The notes under the pieces are model-generated. The model had not been told where the DNA came from, did no database searches, and was given only the letters and a program-made list of their open reading frames with translations. A stretch of DNA of 64,000 nucleotides from CAWJMF01 sp963843945 (GTDB lineage Bacteria; Vulcanimicrobiota; Vulcanimicrobiia; Vulcanimicrobiales; Vulcanimicrobiaceae), in contig CAWJMF010000002.1 in NCBI GenBank assembly GCA_963843945.1, positions 620,001 to 684,000 on the forward strand, in the 5' to 3' direction. Shown piece by piece: positions 51,031 to 59,263 of the stretch (the stretch's first letter is position 1; each line of letters opens with the position of its first letter). The position numbers were made by a program, and so were the translations under genes.

Positions 51031-52310
51031 CCCGAAATCATACCACGAGCCCCCGCCCGGCGCGCCGGCGCGAAGAGCAGCTGCGAGAGCAGCAACCCCG
51101 ACACGATCTGCACGGCGCCGATGACCGCGTTGAGCGCGATGCCGGCCGCATCCGTCGACTCGTTTTGCAGAACTAAAAGGATGCTCTCGTAACTCAGCGC
51201 ACCGGGCACGAGAATCAGCATCCCCGGAATCAACAAAACGGACTGCGGCAGGCGGGCGAAGCGCGATCCGGCACTGGTCAGGAGCCCGACCACGAAGGCC
51301 GCCCCGAACGTCGAGACTTGATAGGCCGGCGAAGCGGCGAAAAAGCGGTAGGTGACTTCCGCGACGGCGCACGACGCGAGCACCCACGGATAGTCGCTGG
51401 GCCGTGCGTTCTCGAGGACCGCGATCGCGCTCGCGACGGCGATCACCGCGAGCACCAGTTCGTAGCGCGGCGTGGCTCCGTGGCTCATCGCGACCAGGTG
51501 GAGCGCGCCGGGACCGACGGTTGCGATGCCGAGCCCGAAACCGCAGCCGAGCGAAAGGAGCGTCATCAAAACGCTTCCGAGCCGCGACGTCCCTGCGACG
51601 AAGTTCCGGTAGGCGAGCTCGTGCAGCGCCGTAGTGAGCTGAAAGCCCGGCAGGGTCTGCACGACGCCCGCGACCAGCGGCACGTACACGTTGAGTGCGT
51701 GCACGTGCAAGGCATATTCCGTCACGATCACCGTGGCGAGGAACGCCGAGAGCACCTCGAAGAGCCGGTCGATCGCCGGTACGTGCCGTCCTGCAACCGC
51801 GAGCGAACCGACGGCGAGCCCGATCAGCGCCGAGGCACCGTTCTCGTGTTCGCGTCCGCCCAGAACGATCGAGACGCCGACCGCGAGCAAGCAGTATGCG
51901 GCCATCGTCAGCAAGGGGTTGAGCGCGGCGCGCAGTCCGGCGATGCGCTCGACTTCGGCGAGGGCCGCGCCCGCGTCGACGGCGCGCGAGGTGACTCGCT
52001 CGAAAACCACTTTCAACAGCGCCAGCCGGCGCAAGTCGATCACTCCCGGCGCGAGCCGCAGCAACACCACTCGCTGCGCGAAAGCCGGGCCGAGCGCCGC
52101 CGTCAGGCTCGTCGGCAGCGCGCTGACTTGGAGTTCGAGATCGAGCGCGCTCGACGCATCGTGCATGAGCTCTTCGAGTTGATCGGAAGGCACACCGGCT
52201 TGATGGAAGGCGCGGCCCAGCGCGACGACGAGCGCGCCTTCGGGATCGCCCGCCAGCGTCTCGACGGCCGCGGCTTGCGAGGCGGCGACCTGCGGCGTTT
52301 CCAGAGCTAC
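51027..52310 (-). CDS. ThrE-like threonine/serine exporter
   Basis: This protein of about 427 residues has both ThrE halves. A soluble N-terminal part precedes about ten membrane helices (for example FVVGLLTSAGSRFARLPQSVLLIPGMLILVPGA). The conserved LPGFQLTTALHELAYRNFVAGTSRL is present. The frame is open through GTA 52310, which overlaps the TAG of the upstream hydrolase (GTAG), and to GTG 52376 inside that gene. I give 52310 as the start, but the canonical alternative is GTG 52376. It could export threonine or serine, or another small amino acid. Confidence 0.87.
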   Translation of the reverse strand, partial: VALETPQVAASQAAAVETLAGDPEGALVVALGRAFHQAGVPSDQLEELMHDASSALDLELQVSALPTSLTAALGPAFAQRVVLLRLAPGVIDLRRLALLKVVFERVTSRAVDAGAALAEVERIAGLRAALNPLLTMAAYCLLAVGVSIVLGGREHENGASALIGLAVGSLAVAGRHVPAIDRLFEVLSAFLATVIVTEYALHVHALNVYVPLVAGVVQTLPGFQLTTALHELAYRNFVAGTSRLGSVLMTLLSLGCGFGLGIATVGPGALHLVAMSHGATPRYELVLAVIAVASAIAVLENARPSDYPWVLASCAVAEVTYRFFAASPAYQVSTFGAAFVVGLLTSAGSRFARLPQSVLLIPGMLILVPGALSYESILLVLQNESTDAAGIALNAVIGAVQIVSGLLLSQLLFAPARRAGARGMISG

Positions 52311-53068
52311 AGCACTTCGGCTTGCGCGGCCGGTTCGCCACCGGCGCCTTCGCGCGGGTGGCGCTCGTTCAGCCACGACAAAACCGCGGCACGTGCGTTC
52401 TCGCCTGCGTAGGTGTGATCGCTATCGATGCGCGCGAAGGCTTTCGGTTCCGGCGCGCGTTCGAACAAGGCCTCGGCGCTGGAGAGCGAGACCATCATGT
52501 CGCGCTGCGCGGCCACGTACAAGACCGGACGTCCCGCGAGTCGCGGGAGCGCGGCGTCGAGCCGCGGCGCCATCTGCAGCGCCATTTCGGGAAGCGTCAA
52601 CCCGTCGACGTACGAGGAGCGTAAGTCGACCGTTCCGCGCAGGGCGAGCGTTTCGAGCGCGCTCGGGCGTCCGTAGCCGGTGGCAATCGAAACGGCACCG
52701 CTCAGCGCCGCGTCGGCCGCCGCCGTCACGAGCGCGGTCGCCGCTCCCATGCTGTGACCGAGCGCGTACACGACCGGCGTGTAGCGTTCGCGCAGGTACG
52801 CGACCGCCGCCGCAAGGGTCGCGAACAGATCGTCGATCGAGTCGAGGCGGCCGCCGCTCGCACCGAGCTTGTGCCCCGGAAAGTCGACGCTGACGACGTG
52901 GAATCCGTGGGCCGCGAGAAACCCGCAGAGCAAGTCGAGGTTTTGCTTCGAGCTCGAGTACCCGTGGCCGACTGCCAGCCCCACGCCGCGGGCGCGGCGC
53001 GGCTCGTAATCGAGTGCGGCCAGCGATTTGCCCGCGGCGGTCCGCAACCTCAAGAGTTCGAGCTTCAT
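52307..53068 (-). CDS. Alpha/beta hydrolase
   Basis: This 253-residue serine hydrolase has the nucleophile elbow in ALGHSMGAATALV (GHSMG) and an oxyanion region GLAVGHGYSSSKQNLD. An acid Asp is likely in the VLYVAAQRDMMVS region, and the C-terminal His is in DSDHTYAG. The fold suggests an esterase or thioesterase. Start ATG 53068 overlaps the moaE stop (ATGA). The TAG stop (52307) is overlapped by the ThrE frame. Confidence 0.88.
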   Translation of the reverse strand: MKLELLRLRTAAGKSLAALDYEPRRARGVGLAVGHGYSSSKQNLDLLCGFLAAHGFHVVSVDFPGHKLGASGGRLDSIDDLFATLAAAVAYLRERYTPVVYALGHSMGAATALVTAAADAALSGAVSIATGYGRPSALETLALRGTVDLRSSYVDGLTLPEMALQMAPRLDAALPRLAGRPVLYVAAQRDMMVSLSSAEALFERAPEPKAFARIDSDHTYAGENARAAVLSWLNERHPREGAGGEPAAQAEVL

Positions 53069-53487
53069 GCTTCGGTCGGATTGACGCGCCAGGCCGGCGC
53101 ACCATCGAGGTAGTGCTCTTGCTTCCAAATCGGAACGCGCCGCTTGAGCTCGTCGATCGCGAATTCGCAGGCGTCGAACGCGACCGCGCGGTGCGCCGCG
53201 GCGACCGCGATCGCGACCGACGCTTCGCCCAGCTGCAGCGCGCCGGTCCGATGGGCTAGCGCGACGCGGACGTCGCCGAACCGCGTCACCGCTTCGGCCG
53301 CGATCGCACGCATTTCTTGCAGCGCCATCTCGGCATGCGCTTCGTAGGTGAGTCCCGTGACGGGACGCTCGTCGTCGGAAACCCGGCGCACCACGCCGAG
53401 AAACGTCACGACCGCGCCGCACCCGTCGTCGCGGACGACGCCGATCAGCCGCTCCAGGTCGAGCGGCTGCGGACCGAGCTCGACCAC
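53065..53487 (-). CDS. moaE: Molybdopterin synthase catalytic subunit
   Basis: This 140-residue MoaE holds the large-subunit active site. Features are VTFLGVVRRVSDDERPVTGLTYEAHAEMALQEM, HRTGALQLGEASVAIAVAAAHR, and the catalytic Lys region RRVPIWKQEHYLDG. It converts precursor Z to molybdopterin using sulfur from MoaD. The likely start is GTG 53487, one base after the moaD stop. The stop overlaps the hydrolase start. Confidence 0.95.
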   Translation of the reverse strand: MVELGPQPLDLERLIGVVRDDGCGAVVTFLGVVRRVSDDERPVTGLTYEAHAEMALQEMRAIAAEAVTRFGDVRVALAHRTGALQLGEASVAIAVAAAHRAVAFDACEFAIDELKRRVPIWKQEHYLDGAPAWRVNPTEA

Positions 53488-53488
53488 G

Positions 53489-53737
53489 TCAGCCGCCGCC
53501 GTAGGGCGGCAGCAGCGCCAACTCGTCGCCATCGCTCAAGGAGGCGAAGCGGTCGACGAAACTCCCGTTGCGCGCCAGACGGGTCGAGCGCTCGAGTTCG
53601 CCGAGCGGTGGAAATTCGCCGACGAGCGCATCCCAGATCGCGCCGGCCGTCGTCCCGTCAGGTACCTCCCGGAAGAGCGCAGCCTGGCCGCCGACGAGTT
53701 CGCGAACCCGCGCGAACGCGACCACTCGCACGCGCAT
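53489..53737 (-). CDS. moaD: Molybdopterin synthase sulfur carrier subunit
   Basis: This 82-residue ubiquitin-like protein (RVRVVAFARVRELVG at the start, LARNGSFVDRFASLSDGDELALLPPYGGG at the end) has the C-terminal GG that is thiocarboxylated by MoeB. ATG 53737 overlaps the upstream stop by one base (TGATG). It pairs with moaE, one base downstream, and with moeB at 49.9 kb in the same operon. Confidence 0.95.
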   Translation of the reverse strand: MRVRVVAFARVRELVGGQAALFREVPDGTTAGAIWDALVGEFPPLGELERSTRLARNGSFVDRFASLSDGDELALLPPYGGG

Positions 53738-53994
53738 CAGTAGCCGCCGAGGTCCGTCGTGTAGTCGCGTTCGGCCAGCCAGGCGCGCGACTCGTCGTGC
53801 AGTCCCAGTAAGTCGATGCGATTGCAGATCAGCTTGTGCAGCATCACTTCCCAAAAGTGCCGGTCCCGGTCGTAGACGTCGTCCGGAATCGCATTATGCT
53901 CCCGCGAGAACTCGCGCAGCGCCTCCCAGTCGTGGGTGCGCAAGATCTCGCGCAGCGCGGCCTCGTACTCGAGACCGGGTCCGCCCTCGTTCAC
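53737..53994 (-). CDS. Small acidic helical protein upstream of moaD
   Basis: This 85-residue protein is mostly helical and charged (YEAALREILRTHDWEALREFSREHNAIPDDVYDRDRHFWEVMLHKLICNRIDLLGLHD). Start GTG 53994 overlaps the HAD stop (GTGA), and it ends on the moaD ATG. No family is recognised. Its coupled position between HAD phosphatase and moaD suggests an expressed gene. Confidence 0.75.
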   Translation of the reverse strand: MNEGGPGLEYEAALREILRTHDWEALREFSREHNAIPDDVYDRDRHFWEVMLHKLICNRIDLLGLHDESRAWLAERDYTTDLGGY

Positions 53995-54797
53995 GCCGGC
54001 CGCTTTTGCGCCGTCCCGATGAAACGCTCGATGGCTAACGCGACGCCGTCGTCCGAATTCGACGCGGTGACGTAACGGACGCTCTCCTTGACTTCGGGCT
54101 GCGAGTTACCCATCGCGACCCCGACGCCGGCCCAGCGCAGCATCGGCACGTCGTTGCGCGAATCGCCCACTGCCAGGACGCGCTCGGGCAGAATCTGAAA
54201 GTCGGCACAAAGGCGCGCCAACGCGTTGCGTTTCGAGGCCTCGCGGCTGAGCACCGCGCACTCGGAGAACTCGCCCCAGGTTTCGTGGCGAAAGTTCAGT
54301 GGTAGATCGCCGAATTCGCGGCGCATGGCTTCGATCGACTCGTTGCCGAGGAAGCGGAGGAACGTCGGCGCGCCGTGCATCACGTCGGCAAAAGTCTTGG
54401 CCTCGCGCCAGTGCGGGCCGGTCATGTCTTGCATGAAGGCGTGCGTCCCTTCGAGCCGCCAGAACAACTCCTCGTAATAGATCGCGATCGACAGCCCGTT
54501 GCTCTCGGCGAACTCGACCATAGGCTTCGCGTACTGCAGCGGCACCGGCAAATGCACGAGCGTGCGATTCGCGCCGAAGTCCTTGGTCAACGCGCCGTGA
54601 CAGCAGATGACCGGAAGGTTGAGGTCGAGTTCGCTCGAGATGCGAATCGGCAGATCGACGCCGCGCCCGGTCACGAGCACGATCCGCACGCCGCTTTCGA
54701 GCGCGCGCCGGATCGCCTGACGGTTGCGCTCCGAGACGCGCTCCTCCGGGTCGAGCAGGGTGCCGTCGAGGTCGAGGGCGATCAGGTCGATGCGCAT
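53991..54797 (-). CDS. Cof-type HAD-superfamily phosphatase
   Basis: This 268-residue HAD phosphatase has motif I in IALDLDGTLLDPEE, motif II in VTGRG, motif III Lys in SKRNALARL, and motif IV in AVGDSRNDVPML with MGNSQPEVK following. The IIB cap points to Cof-type sugar or nucleotide phosphatases. ATG 54797 starts it. It is the first gene of the 54.8-46.9 kb operon and diverges from the leaderless gene at 54882. Confidence 0.93.
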   Translation of the reverse strand: MRIDLIALDLDGTLLDPEERVSERNRQAIRRALESGVRIVLVTGRGVDLPIRISSELDLNLPVICCHGALTKDFGANRTLVHLPVPLQYAKPMVEFAESNGLSIAIYYEELFWRLEGTHAFMQDMTGPHWREAKTFADVMHGAPTFLRFLGNESIEAMRREFGDLPLNFRHETWGEFSECAVLSREASKRNALARLCADFQILPERVLAVGDSRNDVPMLRWAGVGVAMGNSQPEVKESVRYVTASNSDDGVALAIERFIGTAQKRPA

Positions 54798-54868
54798 TGG
54801 CGACGGGCAGCGTTATGGTTCGTTTTGGGCCGCTCCTTCGGAACGCGCCGAATGGCCGCCGGAGGCGC

Positions 54869-54874
54869 TATAAT
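54869..54874 (+). promoter_or_regulatory. Perfect -10 box of a leaderless gene
   Basis: TATAAT (54869-54874) is followed by seven bases and then ATG 54882. A transcript starting on the A of that ATG would be leaderless. No good -35 was found upstream. Confidence 0.65.
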
Positions 54875-54881
54875 GGTTGGG

Positions 54882-55280
54882 ATGAGAAAGGGGCTGCCTG
54901 CCTGCGCCTTCGTGCTCGCCTTGTCGCTCGGAGCGGCGAGCGCGGCCGTGCCGGAGGGCTGTTCCAGCGACGTCTTCCCGATCGACGGGTCGCAGGTCAC
55001 GGTGCTCGTCTGCGCCGGCGGCCCCGCCGCCAAGGCGCCCGCGACCCCGAACGCCGGCTCGGCTTCGCTCGTCGAAACGTTTTCGACCCGCGATGCCTCG
55101 TTCTCGCAAACCTCGAGCGTGGAGTACCTTCCGGGCGCCGAGACCTCGCGGAAGATCGAGGACGTCTCGCTGGCGCGGCTGGGAATCTCGAAAACTTTGC
55201 ACATGACGATCGCCTACAAACCGGGCAGCGCCAAGCTCGAGCGGGTCCTCCTGATCCCCGGCGCCGTGGTGCTGAAATAG
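54882..55280 (+). CDS. Small secreted protein, leaderless
   Basis: This 132-residue protein has a signal peptide (RKGLPACAFVLALSLGAASA). The mature region has two Cys residues and Ser/Thr-rich strands (ASFSQTSSVEYLPGAETSRKIEDVSLARLGISKTLHMTIAYKPG). Start ATG 54882 is preferred to the in-frame ATG 54873, which lies inside the -10 box. No family is recognised. The two Cys could form a disulfide. Confidence 0.7.
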   Translation: MRKGLPACAFVLALSLGAASAAVPEGCSSDVFPIDGSQVTVLVCAGGPAAKAPATPNAGSASLVETFSTRDASFSQTSSVEYLPGAETSRKIEDVSLARLGISKTLHMTIAYKPGSAKLERVLLIPGAVVLK

Positions 55281-55301
55281 GCTCGTGCGCAACCCTGGGC
55301 G

Positions 55302-55320
55302 GCCTAAGACGTTTTTAGGC
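55302..55320. terminator. Hairpin downstream of the small secreted protein
   Basis: GCCTAA (55302-55307) and TTAGGC (55315-55320) pair around a seven-base loop, 21 bases after the stop of the gene ending at 55280. There is no T tract after the stem, so it is a possible but weak terminator or an mRNA 3' end element. Confidence 0.4.
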
Positions 55321-55369
55321 GATTTATGAGGCGCCTGTACATCGCTTTCTCGAGCGCGAAGATCCCTTA

Positions 55370-55398
55370 TTGTCGCCGTCAGGCCTCGAGGGTATAGC
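55370..55398 (+). promoter_or_regulatory. Promoter giving a leaderless transcript at 55406
   Basis: TTGTCG (55370-55375) and TATAGC (55393-55398) are separated by 17 bases. Seven bases then lead to ATG 55406. This is the same geometry as the boxes before 36803 and 54882. Confidence 0.5.
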
Positions 55399-55405
55399 CG
55401 AAGCC

Positions 55406-56839
55406 ATGGGCTGTACCGCGCTCGACCCGAACATGACAGGCCGCGATCAAGCGCTCTTCCTCAACGAACACATCCCGGCGGGCCTCTACGGCGGCGTCGG
55501 AATCGAGGAGAGCCGGGTGGCCTGGAGGCTGTCTCCTCAGCCGTTCGGACTCGCGCCGGCCACCCTCGCAGCCATCGAAAGCCTCGGACCCGATCTCCTC
55601 GCCTTCTATCGCGCGCTCGGCGCGCTCTACCAGCGGAGCGCGCGCGGTACGGCGCCTGCCTTTATCGCCGACTACCTCGATCGCGGAAAGCCCGAATCGA
55701 TCGTGAAGCTCGGCCGTCAAAATCGCTTCAAAAGCGACGTGCCCGGCGTCATCCGGCCCGACCTGATCTTGACCGAAGGGGGTTTCGTCGCGGTCGAACT
55801 CGACAGCGTGCCCGGCGGCATGGGTTTCGTCGGTGCGATGGCCCGCGCGTACTGCGAACTCGGATATGACACGATCGGCGACGTCGACGGCATGCCGCGC
55901 GGTATCGCCGCAATGCTCGCGGCCGTCAGCAAGAAAGAAAATCCAGTGACGGCCATCGTCGTCTCGCAAGAATCGGGCGACTATCGCGCCGAGCTGAGCT
56001 GGCTCGCCGAGGCGATGAACGCTCTCGGACTGGGCGAAACGTACGTTTGCCGGCCCGAAGAGATCGTCTTCACCGAAGAAGCGCTCTTCGTGCGCTTGCC
56101 CGACGGGCGCGAAGAGAAGCTGGATGCGGTCTACCGCAATTTCGAATTGTTCGACCTCTTCAACATTCCCAAGCAAGAGCTGATCTTGTACGCGGCGCGC
56201 CACAATCGCGTGGCGTTGACCCCGCCGCCCAAGGCGCATCTCGAAGAGAAGCTCATGTTCGCGCTCTTACACCATCCGAGGTTAGCGAAGTTTTGGAAGG
56301 CCGAACTCGGCGACGCGCTCGAACGGCTCAAGAAGATTTTCCCGCAGACGTGGGTCCTCGATCCGCGGCCGCTGCCGCCCCAAGCCTCCATCGACGGGCT
56401 GCGCGTCGCCGGCGAACCGCTCAACGATTGGATGCAGCTCGGCACGGTCGGCAAAGGCGAGCGCGACTACGTCGTCAAGCCATCGGGCTTCTCCGAACTT
56501 GCTTGGGGCTCGCGCGGCGTCAAAGTCGCGAACGATCTCACCAAAGAAGATTGGGAAGCGACGTTGCGCGCCGGCCTCGCCGCCTTCGATCGCACGCCCT
56601 ACATCTTGCAGCGCTTTCATAAGGGCAAGCGCGTCGCCGTTCCCTACTTCGATCGCGCACGCGACGAGATCGCGACGCTCGACGGCCGGGTTCGTTTAAC
56701 GCCGTACTTTTTTGTCGCCGCCGATGCGGTGCGGCTGGGCGGCATTCTGGCGACGGTCGCGCCGTCCGACAAGCGCCTCATCCACGGCATGAGCGACGCC
56801 ATCATGTCGCCCTGCAACGTCGTCGAGGGCGGCTACTAG
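55406..56839 (+). CDS. Conserved hypothetical protein with ATP-grasp-like C-terminus
   Basis: This 477-residue protein has no family I can name with certainty. The C-terminal half looks ATP-grasp-like: DYVVKPSGFSELAWGSRGVK (a Lys and Gly-rich loop), PYILQRFHKGKRVAVPYFD, and an Asp/Asn/Cys-containing end (GMSDAIMSPCNVVEGGY). A middle segment (TEGGFVAVELDSVPGGMGFVGAMARAYCELGYDT) is Gly-rich. ATG 55406 fits the leaderless promoter. TTG 55370 would lie on the -35 box. It could ligate a carboxylate to an amine, or be unrelated. Confidence 0.7.
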   Translation: MGCTALDPNMTGRDQALFLNEHIPAGLYGGVGIEESRVAWRLSPQPFGLAPATLAAIESLGPDLLAFYRALGALYQRSARGTAPAFIADYLDRGKPESIVKLGRQNRFKSDVPGVIRPDLILTEGGFVAVELDSVPGGMGFVGAMARAYCELGYDTIGDVDGMPRGIAAMLAAVSKKENPVTAIVVSQESGDYRAELSWLAEAMNALGLGETYVCRPEEIVFTEEALFVRLPDGREEKLDAVYRNFELFDLFNIPKQELILYAARHNRVALTPPPKAHLEEKLMFALLHHPRLAKFWKAELGDALERLKKIFPQTWVLDPRPLPPQASIDGLRVAGEPLNDWMQLGTVGKGERDYVVKPSGFSELAWGSRGVKVANDLTKEDWEATLRAGLAAFDRTPYILQRFHKGKRVAVPYFDRARDEIATLDGRVRLTPYFFVAADAVRLGGILATVAPSDKRLIHGMSDAIMSPCNVVEGGY

Positions 56840-56843
56840 CGCG

Positions 56844-58115
56844 TCAGCCCGCTGCGGGCAGCGGGAAATCGGCGAGTTCGCCCTCGACGCTGAGGCGCGG
56901 GTGGTTTCGAACTTCCGCAAGCAGCGGCTCCGAGACCCACAGCTCGCCCAAGTGCATCGTGTCGACGATCCGCACGACGCGCGCGTGGCGCGCGTCGAGG
57001 CCGGGGACCATCATCAGAGCCGCCGCGAGCGCCAAGCGCGGCGTCGGCAACGTCATCGGCAAGCGCACGGTTTCGGAAACCGTCGAGGTCAGGGCGTTCG
57101 GATAGGTCGCGCCCGGACTGAAGCGCTCGGCTAGGCGGCGCGTCACGACGTCGGCCAATCCGATGCCGTTGGCGTTGCCCAGCGTTTCGTCGGTGAGATC
57201 GAGAAACACGATGCGTTCGATCTGCGGACCGCCGCTCGCGTACGGCGTCGGATAGCGTCCGGTGACGTTGGGATCGGCACCGTCGCCGCTGACGTTCTTG
57301 CCGATGCGATCGATGACGAGGACGTCGAGCCGGTCGAAGGGCAACCGCGCGAGGCTCTCCTTCGCCAGCTCGAGCAGAGCCGGTTCGCGCCGCAGCAGCT
57401 CGTGCGCGGGCACGGCCTCCAAATGAAAAGGTTCGTCGTTCTGATTCTCGATCGTCGCCAGCGCGAAAGCGACTTTGCCGCTCGCCAGCACGACCGAGGC
57501 CGCTTCGGGGACCGTTTCGTGAAAGCGCTCCCAGCCGGCGGCGTGCAGGACGTGTGCGCCGCGCTGCTTGCCAAGGCCGATCGCGAGCATCTTGCACGGC
57601 CCGCTTTCGACCGGGCCGCGAAAGGCCGTATGGGGTTTGACGCGGCTGACGACGACGATCGCGTCGGCAGCCGCGGCATTCGCGTCCAAGTACACCGGAA
57701 GGCCGGCGGCCGTTCGCCCGATCTCGACGACGTCCATCGTCGCGCGCACGGGAGCGCCGGAGCGCGCTTCCGAGATGCCGAGATGCGCCAACACGTCAGC
57801 TTGACCCGCGGCCGTCGCGGCACCGTGACTTCCCATCGCGGGGACGATGAAGGGCCGCGCACCCGCAGCTTTCAGTTCGGCGATCAGCGCCGCAACGATC
57901 TCGTCGATGCGTGCGACACCGCGGCTTCCGACGCCGACCGCGACGTTGCCCTGCGGCAGCTCGATTCCGGCGAGTGCGCTCCGCACGGACGCCCGCACGT
58001 CCCGGAGCGCGGGCTGTGCGTCGAAGCGTTGCCGGACGCGCAGGCCCCGCGGGATCGCGACGCGCGCGAGCAATTCCTCGACTTCGTCGTAACCGCGCTC
58101 GAGCTCGAGCGGCAT
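56844..58115 (-). CDS. LarA-family nickel-pincer racemase-like protein
   Basis: This 423-residue LarA/DUF2088 protein shows the N-terminal VGVGSRGVARIDEI, VPAMGSHGAATAAGQ, and the metal-pincer region RVKPHTAFRGPVESGPCKMLAIGLGKQRGAHVLHAAG. That region contains the conserved His and Lys residues that hold the nickel-pincer nucleotide. Lactate racemase is the founder, but many homologues act on other hydroxy acids. No larB/C/E maturation gene is visible. Start ATG 58115 overlaps the aminotransferase stop by one base (TGATG). Confidence 0.88.
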   Translation of the reverse strand: MPLELERGYDEVEELLARVAIPRGLRVRQRFDAQPALRDVRASVRSALAGIELPQGNVAVGVGSRGVARIDEIVAALIAELKAAGARPFIVPAMGSHGAATAAGQADVLAHLGISEARSGAPVRATMDVVEIGRTAAGLPVYLDANAAAADAIVVVSRVKPHTAFRGPVESGPCKMLAIGLGKQRGAHVLHAAGWERFHETVPEAASVVLASGKVAFALATIENQNDEPFHLEAVPAHELLRREPALLELAKESLARLPFDRLDVLVIDRIGKNVSGDGADPNVTGRYPTPYASGGPQIERIVFLDLTDETLGNANGIGLADVVTRRLAERFSPGATYPNALTSTVSETVRLPMTLPTPRLALAAALMMVPGLDARHARVVRIVDTMHLGELWVSEPLLAEVRNHPRLSVEGELADFPLPAAG

Positions 58116-59263
58116 CAGACGAACGCCTTCGTTTTCGCCGCGGCAACGCGCTCGAGCAAAGCGTCGATGTGCGCTTCCGTGTTGTGACCGTGCGGCGAGA
58201 CCCGGACTCCGGTCTGGCGGAACGTCGTGACGATCCCGTCACGCCCGAGCGCCCGCCCCAGCTCCACCGGATCGACGCCCTCCAGCAAGAACGTCACGAT
58301 GCCCGAGGCGCGGCCCGGCGCGCGATCGCTGAGGATCTCGGCGCCGAGTTCGCTGAGGCCGGCGACGAGCCGATCGGTCAGCGCCAAGACGTGACGCGCG
58401 ATCGCGGGCGTTCCGGCTTCAGCGATCACGGCGAGCGAGGCGTCGAGCGCGGCGATGCCCAGATAGTTGAGCGTCCCACCTTCGAAGCGCGCGCCGTCCG
58501 GCGCCAAGGCTTGGTCGTAGTCGAGAAAATCCCAGATGTCGGCAACGTCGCGCCAGCCGCGCCAACGCGGGCGCAGACGCTCGCGCAACGCCGCGGCGAC
58601 ATAGAGAAAACTGACGCCGGGCACGGCCAACAGCCATTTTGCGCCGCCGGCATAGAGTGCGTCGATGCCTTCCCGCTTCACGTCCAGCGGAAACGCGCCG
58701 AGCGCTTGTATCGCGTCGACGCAGAAGAGCGCGCCGCCCGCGTGGACTACCGCCGAGAGAGCGGCCAAATCGTGGCGGTAGCCGTCGGCGAAACTCACCC
58801 ACGAGAGCGCGACGACCCGGGTACGCGGGCTCATCCGGGCGGCCAGCAGCTCCGGCGTCATGCGCTCGGCCGGTGCGTCGATGAAGCGGATCACGGCTCC
58901 GCTCTCGCGCAATGCGAGCCAGGGCATCGCGTTGGCGCCGAACTCGTTGGTGCAGAGCACGATTTCGTCGCCCGGCTGCCAATCCAGGCCGCGAGCGACG
59001 ACGTTCGCGCCGTCGCCCGTGTTGCGCAAGAACGAGATCTCGTCACCGCTCGCGCCGATGAATTGCGCCACGTGCTCGCGATAGCGCTCGAGATGCATCT
59101 CGACGGACAAGAACCCGAGAACGCCGCGTTCCATTTGACCGTCGGCCAGCGCCACCAACGTGTCCCGGGTACGCCGCGGGAGCAGGCCGGCTGCGGCGTG
59201 GTTGAGGTAGACGACTCCCTCTGCGGCGCCGAACTCTTCGGGCCGCAGCGGCGGCCGGTTCAG
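58115..59263 (-). CDS. Class V (SufS/IscS-fold) PLP aminotransferase
   Basis: The protein is about 382 residues if it begins at CTG 59263. The conserved N-terminus EGVVYLNHAAAGLLPRRTRDTLVALADG lies upstream of the first canonical start (59164-59158 region). The PLP lysine is in ALYAGGAKWLLAVPG, with SFLRNTGDGANVVARGL and CVDAIQALGAFPLD. It lacks an obvious cysteine-desulfurase loop, so it is an aminotransferase or epimerase-type relative. CTG 59263 overlaps the stalk/BsuPI stop by four bases (CTGA). This is the best case here for CTG initiation. Coupled to a LarA-like gene. Confidence 0.87.
   Translation of the reverse strand: MNRPPLRPEEFGAAEGVVYLNHAAAGLLPRRTRDTLVALADGQMERGVLGFLSVEMHLERYREHVAQFIGASGDEISFLRNTGDGANVVARGLDWQPGDEIVLCTNEFGANAMPWLALRESGAVIRFIDAPAERMTPELLAARMSPRTRVVALSWVSFADGYRHDLAALSAVVHAGGALFCVDAIQALGAFPLDVKREGIDALYAGGAKWLLAVPGVSFLYVAAALRERLRPRWRGWRDVADIWDFLDYDQALAPDGARFEGGTLNYLGIAALDASLAVIAEAGTPAIARHVLALTDRLVAGLSELGAEILSDRAPGRASGIVTFLLEGVDPVELGRALGRDGIVTTFRQTGVRVSPHGHNTEAHIDALLERVAAAKTKAFV

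Noticed and set aside
51030..51042. TATGAT six bases before the moeB ATG as a leaderless promoter
   Set aside because: The bases are codons of the ThrE C-terminus, moeB is ATGA-coupled to ThrE, and no -35 is present.
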